Source of the DNA: Planctomycetes bacterium UBA2386 | GTDB taxonomy: Bacteria > Planctomycetota > UBA1135 > UBA2386 | NCBI GenBank assembly: GCA_002343845.1 | Contig: DDSQ01000125.1 | Location: forward strand, 1-25,061 | DNA: 25,061 bases | Direction: 5' to 3' | Shown here: positions 16,073 through 24,456 of the stretch, one piece after another | Numbering within the stretch: the stretch's first letter is position 1 | Layout: each line of letters begins with the position of its first letter | Position numbers and translations under genes: made by a program | The notes under the pieces: model-generated | The model's database searches: none | The model's input: only the letters and a program-made list of their open reading frames with translations | Told to the model about the DNA's origin: nothing

Positions 16073-16101
16073 AGCATAACGACGCCTCGAAGCGATGCCA
16101 G
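16073..16101 (-). promoter_or_regulatory. Candidate promoter for the 83-aa/FtsQ-like/HEAT/hisS group
   Basis: On the minus strand CTGGCA (16096-16101) is followed after 17 nt by TATGCT (16073-16078), matching sigma70 consensus at four positions each. The leader to the ATG at 15959 would be a little over 100 nt, matching the presence of a Shine-Dalgarno for that gene, unlike most genes here. Confidence 0.35.
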
Positions 16102-16205
16102 CGCGTGATTCGCGGGTTCCCCGACGCCTGACCGGGGCGCCGTCGTGTGGACAACGGCCCACAGAGCTGCCGCATCGCTCGTTTCCCATCCGGGAAGCCG
16201 TGTGC

Positions 16206-16211
16206 GATGCT
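16206..16211 (+). promoter_or_regulatory. Candidate -10 element for the helicase gene
   Basis: GATGCT lies 6 nt before the GTG at 16218, with TTCCCA (16183-16188) 17 nt upstream as a weak -35. It fits the near-leaderless arrangement seen at other genes here. Confidence 0.25.
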
Positions 16212-16217
16212 GCGGTC

Positions 16218-18284
16218 GTGCACGAGCCTGCCGCCGAGCCCGCACCGATCCGGTTCAAGGGCTACACGCTGAATCCGTTCCAGGTCGAGGCGGCACGCGC
16301 GATCGAGACCGGCAAGAACGTGCTGCTCGCCGCCCCCACCGGTTCGGGCAAGACGCTCGTCGCCGAGTACGCGATCGAGCACGCAGTGCGCGCCGGTCGC
16401 CGCGCCATCTACACCAGCCCGATCAAGGCGCTCAGCAACCAGAAGTTCCGCGACTTCAAACAGGACGGCCTGCGGGTCGGGCTGATGACGGGCGACCTGA
16501 CGCTCGACCCCGATGCCCCGCTCGTCATCATGACGACGGAGATCTTCCGCAACGCGGTGTTCGAGGATCCGCAGCGGTTCCGCGACACCGACTTCGCGAT
16601 CTTCGACGAGGTGCACTTCGTCGATGACGTCGAGCGCGGCACTGTCTGGGAGGAGAGCCTGATCTTCGCGCCCGAGCACGTCCGCTTCGTCGGACTGTCG
16701 GCGACGATCGCCAACCTGCACGAGTTCGGCCGGTGGATCCGCGAGGTGCGCACCCAGGAGCTCGCGGTGATCGAGCACACGCGCCGCCCGGTGCCGCTGT
16801 CGCATCGTCTGTTCCACCAGGACGCCGGCGTGTTCCAGCTCGAGCAGCGCGCGCGGGCCGTGAGTTTCCATGAACGCGCCGTCGCGCGCGAAGGGCGGCA
16901 CGGCGGGCGCGCCGGCCGGCGGGAACGCGAGCGCTCGCGGTGGGGCGACAAGCGCGAACGGGCGCAGGGCCGGCGCATCGCCTACGGGCCGCGGCCGTAC
17001 GTGCTGCTGCTCGACGAACTGCAGCACCGGCAACTGCTGCCGCTGCTCTACTTCTGCTTCTCGCGCAAGGAGTGCGAGATCAAGGCCGAGCGCAGCATGG
17101 GCCGCCGGCTGCTCGACCGCGCCGACCGCGCCCGCGTCGAGGCGCTGTTCGCGGACATCTGCGCGCGCTTCGAACTGCAGCCCGATCAGGACCCAGGGCT
17201 GCGCGGCATCCTCGGGCGCGCGATCGCCGGCGTCGGCTTCCACCACGCCGGCATGCTGCCGATCCACAAGGAAGTGGTCGAGCGGCTGTTCACCTCGGGA
17301 CTGCTGCGCATGCTGTTCACCACCGAGACGTTCGCGCTCGGCATCAACATGCCGGCGCGCACCGTGGTGTTCGACCTGCTGCGCAAGTTCGACGGCGTGC
17401 AGATGGACTACATGCGGGCCCGCGACTACCTGCAGATGGCGGGACGCGCAGGCCGCCAGGGTCTCGACAAGTCGGGCCTCGTGATCTCGATCCTCGAGGA
17501 CGAGGACCTGACGGCCGCCCCGCTGTCGCGCTACCACTCGGGCAAGGTCGAGCCGATCACGTCGCGCTTCAACCTGTCGTACAGCACGATCCTCAACCTC
17601 TACGACCGGCTCGGCAGCAAGGGGCTGCTCGCCGCCTACGACCGCAGCTTCGCCGCCTTCCAGTCGCAGACCGGCACGCCGGCGACGCGCGCGAAGAAGA
17701 AGGCCGCCGCCCACGCGGCGTTGTCGTTGCGCATGCAGGTGCTGCGCGACGCCGGCTACCTCGACGACCAGGGGCTGCTGCCGCGCGGCAAGCTCGCGCA
17801 GCGCATCAACGGCTACGAGATCCAGGTGGCCGAGCTGCTGTTCGGCGGCGCGCTCGAGGGCATGGACCTGCACGCGCTGGCCGGCACGTTCACGGCGCTG
17901 ATCCACGAGGACCGCCGGCGCGCTGACCCGCACGGCCATCGCCGGCCGCTCGGACCGGGCATGAAGGCGGTGACCGACGCGGTGCGGCGCTTCATCGCGA
18001 TCGAGACGCTGCACGGCGTCAGCCAGCCGATCAAGGAACCCGACTGGGGCATCGCCGCGGCCATCGACTCGTGGAGCCGCGGCGGCAGCGTCGAAGACCT
18101 CGAACGGCTCGCCCACAGCGACGCCGGCGACGTCGTGCGCACGCTGCGCATGGCGATCCAGATGATGCGGCAGGTGCGCATCAGCGTCGGCGGCAAGACG
18201 CAGCTCGGCGCGCGGCTCGAAGAAGCGATCGTCGCGGTCAACCGCGACGTGGTCGACGCCAAGCGCCAGTTCGAGCTCGGCTGA
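16218..18284 (+). CDS. Ski2-like DExH-box RNA/DNA helicase
   Basis: A 688-residue cytoplasmic ATP-dependent helicase related to Ski2/Mtr4 and bacterial HelY-type enzymes. The visible motifs are Q-like 'YTLNPFQVEAA', Walker A 'APTGSGKT' (39-46), 'TSPIKALSNQ', 'DEVH' (130-133), 'LSATIAN', 'GINMPARTVVF' and 'QMAGRAGRQG'. The carboxy-terminal region after about 450 fits the winged-helix/DSHCT part ('IETLHGVSQPIKEPDW...'). Between the two RecA-like domains is an Arg/Glu-rich insert (about 215-255). The start is chosen at GTG 16218, because codons further upstream (ATG 16095) lose the GC-ending bias and overlap a promoter candidate; GTG 16200 is also possible. The RNA-decay role is known for eukaryotic relatives; the bacterial substrate is unknown. 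Converges with ribD, with 6 nt between the stops. Confidence 0.92.
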   Translation: MHEPAAEPAPIRFKGYTLNPFQVEAARAIETGKNVLLAAPTGSGKTLVAEYAIEHAVRAGRRAIYTSPIKALSNQKFRDFKQDGLRVGLMTGDLTLDPDAPLVIMTTEIFRNAVFEDPQRFRDTDFAIFDEVHFVDDVERGTVWEESLIFAPEHVRFVGLSATIANLHEFGRWIREVRTQELAVIEHTRRPVPLSHRLFHQDAGVFQLEQRARAVSFHERAVAREGRHGGRAGRRERERSRWGDKRERAQGRRIAYGPRPYVLLLDELQHRQLLPLLYFCFSRKECEIKAERSMGRRLLDRADRARVEALFADICARFELQPDQDPGLRGILGRAIAGVGFHHAGMLPIHKEVVERLFTSGLLRMLFTTETFALGINMPARTVVFDLLRKFDGVQMDYMRARDYLQMAGRAGRQGLDKSGLVISILEDEDLTAAPLSRYHSGKVEPITSRFNLSYSTILNLYDRLGSKGLLAAYDRSFAAFQSQTGTPATRAKKKAAAHAALSLRMQVLRDAGYLDDQGLLPRGKLAQRINGYEIQVAELLFGGALEGMDLHALAGTFTALIHEDRRRADPHGHRRPLGPGMKAVTDAVRRFIAIETLHGVSQPIKEPDWGIAAAIDSWSRGGSVEDLERLAHSDAGDVVRTLRMAIQMMRQVRISVGGKTQLGARLEEAIVAVNRDVVDAKRQFELG

Positions 18285-18290
18285 CGCCGC

Positions 18291-19400
18291 TCACACGAAC
18301 GCCGAGATCGCCAGGTCGTCGCCGACGACTTCGTACTGCATGTCGTGCAGCCGCCACGCCTGGGCCATGAACGCGCGCCCCTCGCCCGCGACCGGTGTCG
18401 GCGCGAAGCGCCCGCCGATCACCTTCGGTGCTAGGAACGCGAGCACCTGGTCGACGGCGTCCCACGCGAACATCTCGGCGACGAGTCCGCCGCCGCCCTC
18501 GACCAGCACGCGCCGCAGGCCGCGGGCCCGCAGTTCGCGGAACGCCTGCGCCAGGTGCAGGCGCCGCGGCCCCTCGGCGGTGGCGACGTGGATCACGGTG
18601 ACGCCGAGATCCGACAGATGCCCGCTGCGGCGCGGATCGACGTCCTCGCTGGCGAGCAGCCAGGTCGGCGCGCTGCGCGCGGTGCGCACCAGGTTGCTGT
18701 CGTCGTCGATCTCGCCGAGCGGGTCGACGACGATGCGCACCGGCTGCCGGCCTTCGACGTGACGCACCGTGAGTTCGGGGTCGTCGATCTGCGCGGTGCG
18801 GAAGCCCACCATCACGCCATCGCAGTGCGCCCGCAGCTCGTGCGTGCGCGTGCGCGCCGCCGGCCCGCTGATCCAGCGCGCCTCGCCCGTGGGGGCTGCA
18901 GTCTTGCCGTCGAGGGTCATCGCCCACTTGCAGAGCATCCACGGCCGGTCGAGCGACAGCGCGCGCCGGAACGGCGCCAGCAGCGGCTCACACTGCGAGG
19001 CCAGTACACCGTCGAGCACGTCGACGCCGGCCGCTTCGAGGGCACCAATGCCGTGCCGCCGATGGCGCGGATCGGGATCGATGGCGCCGATGACGACCCG
19101 CTTCACGCCCGCCGCGACGAGCGCCTGCGCACATGGGTCGGTGCGCTTGCCGTCCTTGCCCTTCGGCGTCGAACACGGTTCGAGCGTCACCACGGCGGTG
19201 TCGGGGCGCGCCCCGGCGGCGAGGGCCTGTTGCAACGCCATCGCTTCGGCGTGAGGGCCACCGAAGTGCGCATGCCACCCGCGCGCCACCACGACGCCGT
19301 CCTGCAGCAGGATGCAACCGACGCGCGGGTTCGGTTCGACCGCGCCGCGTCCGCGGGCCGCCAGCGCCAGCGCTTCCGCCATCAACGCCTCGTCGTTCAC
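18291..19400 (-). CDS. ribD: Bifunctional riboflavin biosynthesis deaminase/reductase RibD
   Basis: Catalyses two successive riboflavin steps in the cytoplasm: deamination of the diaminohydroxypyrimidine intermediate, then NADPH reduction of the ribosyl side chain. The product is 369 residues. The deaminase (about 1-145) has 'PHAEAM' (His50, Glu52), 'TLEPC' (Cys76) and a second zinc Cys90; the reductase (about 150-369) has 'KWAMTLDGKTA', 'ISGP', 'VGFRTAQIDDPELT' and 'VEGGGGLVAEMF'. The loop between the zinc cysteines is five residues longer than in typical RibD. The start GTG (19400) overlaps the miaB stop as GTGA, so the two are probably coupled in one transcript. No other rib gene is next to it. 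Confidence 0.95.
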   Translation of the reverse strand: MNDEALMAEALALAARGRGAVEPNPRVGCILLQDGVVVARGWHAHFGGPHAEAMALQQALAAGARPDTAVVTLEPCSTPKGKDGKRTDPCAQALVAAGVKRVVIGAIDPDPRHRRHGIGALEAAGVDVLDGVLASQCEPLLAPFRRALSLDRPWMLCKWAMTLDGKTAAPTGEARWISGPAARTRTHELRAHCDGVMVGFRTAQIDDPELTVRHVEGRQPVRIVVDPLGEIDDDSNLVRTARSAPTWLLASEDVDPRRSGHLSDLGVTVIHVATAEGPRRLHLAQAFRELRARGLRRVLVEGGGGLVAEMFAWDAVDQVLAFLAPKVIGGRFAPTPVAGEGRAFMAQAWRLHDMQYEVVGDDLAISAFV

Positions 19401-20827
19401 GACGCGTGGGCCTCGGTGCGATCCGCCCGGCCTTCCTGCGCCGCGTCGTGGGCCAGCAGTTCGCCGACGCACGAATGCGCCAGCGCCTCGGTGACGCGCA
19501 CGGGCACGTACTGCCCGATCAGCTCGCGATCGGTCGCGGCGAAGTGCACGAGGCGATGGTGCGCGGTGCGGCCGCTCAGCCGGCCGGCGACCTTGCTGTC
19601 CCCCTCGACCAGCACCTCCACCGTGCTGCCGACGAGGGCCCGGTTCTTCGCCAGCGTCAGCACCTCCTGGGCGGCGAGCAGTTCGGCGTTGCGGCGCTCC
19701 TTCTCGGGCTCGGGCACGTCGTCGGCCAGTTCGGCGGCGACGGTGCCGGGCCGCGGCGAGTACTTGAACACGTAGCTCTGCGCGAAGGAGACCCGCTGCA
19801 CGAATGCCACCGTGGCCGCGAAGTCCGCCGCGGTCTCGCCCGGATAGCCGACGATGAAGTCGCTGTGCAGTTCGACGTCGGGCGCCTTCTCGCGCAGGGC
19901 GTCGACGCGCGCCAGGTACCGCTCGATCGTGTAGCCACGCCGCATCGCCTTCAGCACCGCGTTGCTGCCGGACTGCGCCGGCAGGTGCAGGTAGCGCGCG
20001 ATCTTCGGCAGCTCGGCGATCGCAGCGATCAGCTCGGTGCTCAGGAAGTTCGGGTGGCTGGTGATGAACGCCAGCCGCCGCAGCGCCGGGATCGCGTGCA
20101 GCGCCCGCAGCAGCGCCGCCAGCGTCGCGTTCTGGCCGGTGAGGTCACGGCCGTAGGCGTTCACCGTCTGGCCGAGCAACGTGATCTCGGTGACGCCGTC
20201 GTCGCACAGCCGCTGGCTCTCCTCGACGATGTCGGCGATCGGGCGGCTGACCTCGTCGCCGCGCGTCGTCGGCACGATGCAGTAGGTGCACGGCATGTTG
20301 CAGCCGCGCATCACCGACACGAAGGCCTGCGAACGGTGCGGCCGCACCCGCACGTCGCGGCGGATCAGGTCGCCCGAGACGCCGGCGTCGACCGCCAGCA
20401 CGCCGGCCCCGGCGACCTCGTGCTTGGTGCGCACGATGCCGCGCTCGGCGGCGATCGCCGCGTTCTTGCCGCGCGCGGTCTCGACCGTCACGTCGATGTC
20501 GCCGAACGCCGACGGCCCGACCACGAGGTCGACGTGCGGCATGCGCGAGACGAGGTACCGCTTGTGCTCCTGCGCCATGCAGCCGAGCACGCCGACGACC
20601 AGGCCCGGTTCGGTGCGCTTGCGCAGGCGCAGCTTGCCGAGCTTGCTCCAGACCCGGTCCTCGGCGTGCTGGCGCACCGAGCAGGTGTTGAGCAGCACGA
20701 CGTCGGCGTCGTTCTCGTTGGCCGCCGCCTCGTAGCCCCGTTGCCGCAGCCGGCTCTCGACCAGCTCGCTGTCGAGCTTGTTCATCTGGCAGCCGTAGCT
20801 GGTCAGGTGGTACTTCGGGGCGCGCAT
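19397..20827 (-). CDS. miaB: tRNA-2-methylthio-N6-dimethylallyladenosine synthase MiaB
   Basis: A radical-SAM methylthiotransferase that adds the 2-methylthio group to i6A37 of tRNAs. The product is 476 residues from the ATG at 20827. The amino-terminal methylthiotransferase domain has the three auxiliary-cluster cysteines C13 ('YGCQMN'), C49 ('NTCSVR') and C83 ('LGCMAQ'). The radical-SAM motif is C176-NMP-C180-TY-C183 ('RGCNMPCTYC'). A carboxy-terminal TRAM domain runs from about 400. The 'GCQMN' and 'NTCSVR' forms favour MiaB over MtaB or RimO. The length is normal. Its last bases overlap ribD. It is divergent from the epimerase gene, with a 79 nt intergenic gap. Confidence 0.96.
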   Translation of the reverse strand: MRAPKYHLTSYGCQMNKLDSELVESRLRQRGYEAAANENDADVVLLNTCSVRQHAEDRVWSKLGKLRLRKRTEPGLVVGVLGCMAQEHKRYLVSRMPHVDLVVGPSAFGDIDVTVETARGKNAAIAAERGIVRTKHEVAGAGVLAVDAGVSGDLIRRDVRVRPHRSQAFVSVMRGCNMPCTYCIVPTTRGDEVSRPIADIVEESQRLCDDGVTEITLLGQTVNAYGRDLTGQNATLAALLRALHAIPALRRLAFITSHPNFLSTELIAAIAELPKIARYLHLPAQSGSNAVLKAMRRGYTIERYLARVDALREKAPDVELHSDFIVGYPGETAADFAATVAFVQRVSFAQSYVFKYSPRPGTVAAELADDVPEPEKERRNAELLAAQEVLTLAKNRALVGSTVEVLVEGDSKVAGRLSGRTAHHRLVHFAATDRELIGQYVPVRVTEALAHSCVGELLAHDAAQEGRADRTEAHAS

Positions 20828-20837
20828 CGGGCGCGGG

Positions 20838-20843
20838 ATCTTA
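20838..20843 (-). promoter_or_regulatory. Candidate -10 element for miaB-ribD
   Basis: The minus strand reads TAAGAT 10 nt before the miaB ATG at 20827. No convincing -35 at 16-18 nt. A transcript from here would have only a few bases of leader. Confidence 0.35.
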
Positions 20844-20906
20844 CGAACTGCGAACGACAAGCCCAGCCTGCACTCACCGCCGCGCGCACTCGCGCGTAGA
20901 CACACC

Positions 20907-22022
20907 ATGCCCCCGCTCTCCCGCCGTTCGTTCCTCGCCACCACGTCCGCCGTCGCTGCCGGTGCCATCGCGCTGCCGCGACCGCCTCACGCGAAGAAGA
21001 ACATCCTGGTGCTCGGCGGCACCGGCTTCCTCGGCCCGGAGATCGTCAAGGCCGGACTCGCGCGTGGGCACTCGTTCACGCTGTTCAACCGCGGCCGCAC
21101 CGCGCCGGGCATGTTCCCCGACGTCGAGCAGTTGCGCGGCCAGCGCCGCCGGCCACGCGCCGATCGGCCCGACGCGCCGCCGCAGGACCTGAAGGCGCTC
21201 GAGGGCCGCACGTGGGACGCAGTCGTCGACACCAGCGGCTACTTCACCGGCGAGGTCGAGGACGTCTGCAAGGTGCTCTCCGGCAACGTCGGGCAGTACG
21301 TCTACATCAGCTCGCTGAGCGTCTACTCGTCGCTCGAGGTCACCGCCGACCCGGTCGACGAACAGAGCCCGCTCGCCGCCTGCGCCGACAAGTACGTGCA
21401 GAACATGGGCAAGAACGGCGAGCACTACGGCGGACTCAAGCGCCACTGCGAGGACGCGGCGGCGGCGGCGTTCCCCGGCAAGGCGACCTTGGTGCGGCCG
21501 GGCTACATCGTCGGCCCACGCGACGACAGTGACCGCTTCACCTACTGGCCGGCACGGCTGCTGCGCGGCGGCGAGTGCCTGGCGCCGGGCGATCCCGACA
21601 ACGACCTGCAGTTCGTCGACGTGCGCGACCTCGGCGCCTGGATCGTGACCCTGATCGAGAACGGCGCAGTCGGCCCGTTCAACGCGGTCGGCTTCGACGG
21701 CCGGATCTCGGTCGCCGAGTTCCTGCACACCGGCAAGGGCGTGCTCAACCACGGCTGCACGTTCACCTGGGTCGACGACGCCTTCCTCGAACAGAACGGC
21801 GTCACGCCGTGGATGGAGATGGGCTGCTGGACGCCGAAGGCGAAGAACGGCCACTGCAGCAATGCGCGCGCGATCGCCGCCGGGGCGACGTTCCGGCCGA
21901 TCGCCGAGACGATCCGCGACACCGCGGCGTGGGTGAAGGACGGCCGCGGCGACCGCAAGTGGGAAGCCGGGATGACCGCGGAGCGCGAGCGGGAGTTGCT
22001 GGCGAAGTGGAAGCAGCGCTGA
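20907..22022 (+). CDS. Tat-exported NAD-dependent epimerase/dehydratase-like protein
   Basis: A 371-residue protein with a twin-arginine signal (SRRSFLATTSAVAAGAIAL, 5-23), so it is probably exported folded with its cofactor. The extended short-chain dehydrogenase fold is clear: the nucleotide-binding GxxGxxG as G37-GTGFL-G43, 'VVDTSGYF', the serine region 'YISSLSVYS' (133-141), and the catalytic YxxxK as Y174-GGL-K178. 'LVRPGYIVGPRD' and 'FVDVRDLGAWIV' are typical of the epimerase family. A stretch 'LRGQRRRPRADRPDAPPQ' (76-93) is more basic than I would expect there. Substrate unknown; exported members of this family are common in Planctomycetes. TAGACA lies 4 nt before the ATG. Divergent from miaB. 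Confidence 0.9.
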   Translation: MPPLSRRSFLATTSAVAAGAIALPRPPHAKKNILVLGGTGFLGPEIVKAGLARGHSFTLFNRGRTAPGMFPDVEQLRGQRRRPRADRPDAPPQDLKALEGRTWDAVVDTSGYFTGEVEDVCKVLSGNVGQYVYISSLSVYSSLEVTADPVDEQSPLAACADKYVQNMGKNGEHYGGLKRHCEDAAAAAFPGKATLVRPGYIVGPRDDSDRFTYWPARLLRGGECLAPGDPDNDLQFVDVRDLGAWIVTLIENGAVGPFNAVGFDGRISVAEFLHTGKGVLNHGCTFTWVDDAFLEQNGVTPWMEMGCWTPKAKNGHCSNARAIAAGATFRPIAETIRDTAAWVKDGRGDRKWEAGMTAERERELLAKWKQR

Positions 22023-22200
22023 CCCGCTCGGCGACCTCGATGCGACCGAGGCTCCGGCCAGCGCCGCCCGGCGGGCCGGCGATCGCCGCAAGGCTCGTTG
22101 GCGTCGACGACGCGGCGCGGAAACGGTGGACCGCAGCAACGCGAGCGGGCCAGTGCTGTCCCCCGACTCGCTGGCGCGCCAATCTCGCGCCATACTCCTC

Positions 22201-23733
22201 ATGATGCACCTCCGTCTTCCGTCGCGTCCGCTTCCGCTCGTCGCCCTGGCCCTGCTGACCGCCCCCGCGGTCGCCCAGAACCTGAGTCTCGACCGGGTCG
22301 GCGGCGCGCTCGGCGCGGTCACGACGTTCCCGATCGTCGGCCAGCCGAACGAGCTCTACGCGCTGGTCTGGGACGTCCAGGAAGTGCCGACGTTCATCCC
22401 CCACCTGGGCATCACCCTCGACATCCCGGACAACAACGCCACGTTCTCCTACCAGACGCCGACCTGGACGGGCATCACCAGCGCCAGCGGGCTCGCGACT
22501 CCGCAGGTCACCATTCCGAACAACTCGAAGCTCGCCAGCTACGTGATCAGCCTGCAGGCGGTCGCCGGCAACGGCCCCTTCCGGGTCTCGAACCTGCTGC
22601 GGCTCACGGCCCAGGCCCCGCGGACCTTCGAGCCAGCACTCGAGCAGCCGCCGGTGCCGGTGATCGGCGGCGGCGCCGTCGCCCAACCGAACAACGAGCT
22701 GCTGTTCGTCGGCGGCTCGGGCCCCGTCGCGCAGCTGTACAAGTCGCGCACCGAGCAGTGGGAACTCGCCGGCTCGACGTTCGGAGTCGGCCTGCTGTCG
22801 CAGACCACGGGCCTCGCCGACGGCCGCGTGCTCTTCACCGGCGGCCTCGACCTCACGACCGGCCAGCCGTCCTCGGCAGCGGCGGTCTACGACCCGGTGA
22901 CGCAGACGACGACGACGCTGACGATGGTGTCGCCGCGGGCCGGCCACGGCGCCAGCCTGCTGTCGAACGGCAAGGTGCTGATCAGCGGCGGCAGTTCGAG
23001 CGTCGACCTGACCAACCCGCTGTCGTTCTTCACCGGGCTGCTCGCCAGCACCGAGCTGTTCGATCCGGTGACCAACACGCTGGCGCCAGGCCCGAACATG
23101 CTCGAGCAGCGCGCCTTCCACACCTCGACGACGCTGACCACCGGACGCGTGCTGATCGCCGGCGGGCTCGCGGTGCTGCCGATCATCAACCTGCCGAACG
23201 TCTCGAACACTGCCTACCTCTACAACCCGGCCACCAACACCTTCGGCTTGCCGGCGCTCATGAACGGCGCACGGTTCCTGCACAGCGCGGCGCCGCTGAG
23301 CAACGGCCGGGTGCTGCTGGTCGGCGGTGTGAACCTCGACCTGACGCAGTTCCTGCAGACGGGCAACATCCAGGACCTGATCGTCAACACGCGAACGGAC
23401 TGCCAGTTGTTCACGCCGGTCATCGGGGGCTTTGGCACCTTCGCGACCGTCAACGGCATGCAGGTCGGCCGCGCCGGTGCGGCGGTGGCGCCGCTGCCCA
23501 GCGGCGGCGCGCTGATCGCCGGCGGGTTCCGCATGACCATCGACGTGGCGACCTCGACGTTCGAGCTGGCCTCGACCGAGACCGCCGACGTGTTCGCGCA
23601 GAGCCCCAACTCGATCACGCCGACGGGTTCGATGCAGGAGGCGCGCCAGTTCCCGACCACGGTCAACCTGCCGGACGGCACCGTGATGGTCGTCGGCGGC
23701 GGCCCGAGCGTGGCCGAGATCTACCAGCGCTGA
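22201..23733 (+). CDS. Secreted kelch-repeat (beta-propeller) protein
   Basis: A 510-residue exported protein with signal peptide (MHLRLPSRPLPLVALALLTAPAVAQ from the second of two ATGs, 22204). Residues about 28-125 form the beta module with 'VTIPNNSKLASY', also seen near the ends of the protease and CotH proteins. From about 145 to the end, kelch-like blades recur: 'LADGRVLFTGG', 'LSNGKVLISGG', 'TTGRVLIAGG', 'LSNGRVLLVGG', 'LPSGGALIAGG', 'LPDGTVMVVGG'. Six blades are countable, with one or two weaker ones earlier ('AQPNNELLFVGG'), so it closes as a 6-7 bladed propeller. No enzymatic residues are evident. Role unknown; ligand or protein binding outside the cell is likely. CATACT precedes the start by 4-7 nt. 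Confidence 0.88.
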   Translation: MMHLRLPSRPLPLVALALLTAPAVAQNLSLDRVGGALGAVTTFPIVGQPNELYALVWDVQEVPTFIPHLGITLDIPDNNATFSYQTPTWTGITSASGLATPQVTIPNNSKLASYVISLQAVAGNGPFRVSNLLRLTAQAPRTFEPALEQPPVPVIGGGAVAQPNNELLFVGGSGPVAQLYKSRTEQWELAGSTFGVGLLSQTTGLADGRVLFTGGLDLTTGQPSSAAAVYDPVTQTTTTLTMVSPRAGHGASLLSNGKVLISGGSSSVDLTNPLSFFTGLLASTELFDPVTNTLAPGPNMLEQRAFHTSTTLTTGRVLIAGGLAVLPIINLPNVSNTAYLYNPATNTFGLPALMNGARFLHSAAPLSNGRVLLVGGVNLDLTQFLQTGNIQDLIVNTRTDCQLFTPVIGGFGTFATVNGMQVGRAGAAVAPLPSGGALIAGGFRMTIDVATSTFELASTETADVFAQSPNSITPTGSMQEARQFPTTVNLPDGTVMVVGGGPSVAEIYQR

Positions 23734-23744
23734 GACCGCTGCTG

Positions 23745-23774
23745 CGCCCTGCCGGCAGGTTCCGCGGCAGGGCG
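23745..23774 (+). terminator. Perfect 9-bp hairpin after the kelch gene
   Basis: CGCCCTGCC (23745-23753) pairs exactly with GGCAGGGCG (23766-23774) around a 12-nt loop. It begins 11 nt after the stop at 23733. There is no U-tract, so it is not a classical intrinsic terminator; it may be a transcript-end stabiliser. It overlaps an alternative GTG start (23774) of the next gene. Confidence 0.4.
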
Positions 23775-23791
23775 TGGTAACGTGGCACGCG

Positions 23792-24394
23792 GTGGACCCG
23801 CAACTCCCCGCGACGCCGGTACCGATGTTCCCGTTGCCGCGGGTGTTCCTGTTCCCGCACCAGGTCCTGCCGCTGCATGTGTTCGAGCCACGCTACCGGC
23901 GCATGGTCGAGTCGCTGCTCGACAGCGCAGGCCGCATGGTGATCGGCACGATCCCGACCGGAGCGCCGCCGGAGTTGCCGCACGCCCCGCCGCCGGTGCT
24001 CCCGGTGGCCGGGTTCGGCGAGATCGCGCGGCACCAGCGCCTGCCCGACGGCCGCTTCCACATCTGGGTGCTCGGACTCTGCCGCGTGCAGATCGAGGAG
24101 GTCGCCAGCGAGCAGCCGTTCCGCCTCGTGCAGTGCCGGCCGTTTCCCGAGGTCGCGGCGCCGGATGACGACGGACCCCAACTCGCCGACGACGTGCGCC
24201 ACGCGATGACGGCGCTGCTGAAGGAGCCCCTGCCCCTGCCGCCGAACGCGCCGCTGGCGCTGCTGGTCGACCTGCTGTTGCAGGCGCTGCGCGTCCCGGC
24301 CGAGGTGGTCGCCGCCGTCTTCGCCGAGCCGGCGGTGGCGGCACGCGCCCGCACCGTCCTGCGGCTCGCGCGAAAGTCGCCCCCCGCTGCGTGA
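23792..24394 (+). CDS. Stand-alone LON substrate-binding-domain protein
   Basis: A 200-residue protein matching the amino-terminal domain of Lon protease without the ATPase or peptidase parts. The hallmark is at the start, 'MFPLPRVFLFPHQVLPLHVFEPRYRRMV', split here as residues 12-39, followed by 'GMIG'-equivalent 'RMVIGTI' and 'PVAGFGEIARHQRLPDGRF'. A helical tail follows (about 130-200). Single-domain relatives are widespread; they may bind proteins, but no enzymatic role is known. The GTG at 23792 is preferred over GTG 23774, which lies within the hairpin; TAACGT is 8 nt before it. It is next to, but not overlapping, the following ATPase gene, with a 62 nt gap. Confidence 0.88.
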   Translation: MDPQLPATPVPMFPLPRVFLFPHQVLPLHVFEPRYRRMVESLLDSAGRMVIGTIPTGAPPELPHAPPPVLPVAGFGEIARHQRLPDGRFHIWVLGLCRVQIEEVASEQPFRLVQCRPFPEVAAPDDDGPQLADDVRHAMTALLKEPLPLPPNAPLALLVDLLLQALRVPAEVVAAVFAEPAVAARARTVLRLARKSPPAA

Positions 24395-24422
24395 GCGGTC
24401 GCGCCGGGCCGCGGGCGACGAC

Positions 24423-24450
24423 TTGCCAGGCGCGGGCAGGCGGCTAGCGT
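24423..24450 (+). promoter_or_regulatory. Candidate promoter of the terminal ATPase gene
   Basis: TTGCCA (24423-24428) is followed after 16 nt by TAGCGT (24445-24450), and the ATG at 24457 follows 6 nt later. A start site about 6-7 nt past the -10 would fall on or next to the ATG, predicting a leaderless mRNA. Confidence 0.4.
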
Positions 24451-24456
24451 TGGTGC

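Noticed and set aside
12378..16079. 1,233-codon plus-strand open frame
   Set aside because: Runs antisense across hisS, the HEAT gene, the FtsQ-like gene and the 83-aa gene; the lack of stops reflects GC richness.
16095..16217. ATG 16095 as helicase start
   Set aside because: Codons 16095-16217 lack the GC-ending bias of the rest and overlap a promoter candidate of the divergent gene; no helicase motif is lost by starting at 16218.
15960..18116. Minus-strand extension of the 83-aa gene through the helicase
   Set aside because: The extension is antisense to clear helicase motifs; the Shine-Dalgarno and ATG at 15959 mark the real start.
22023..22200. Intergenic stretch of 178 nt between the epimerase and kelch genes, examined for an RNA gene or small ORF
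   Set aside because: Only short GC hairpins and no tRNA-like arms or coding-biased frame; no feature beyond a weak CATACT near the next start.
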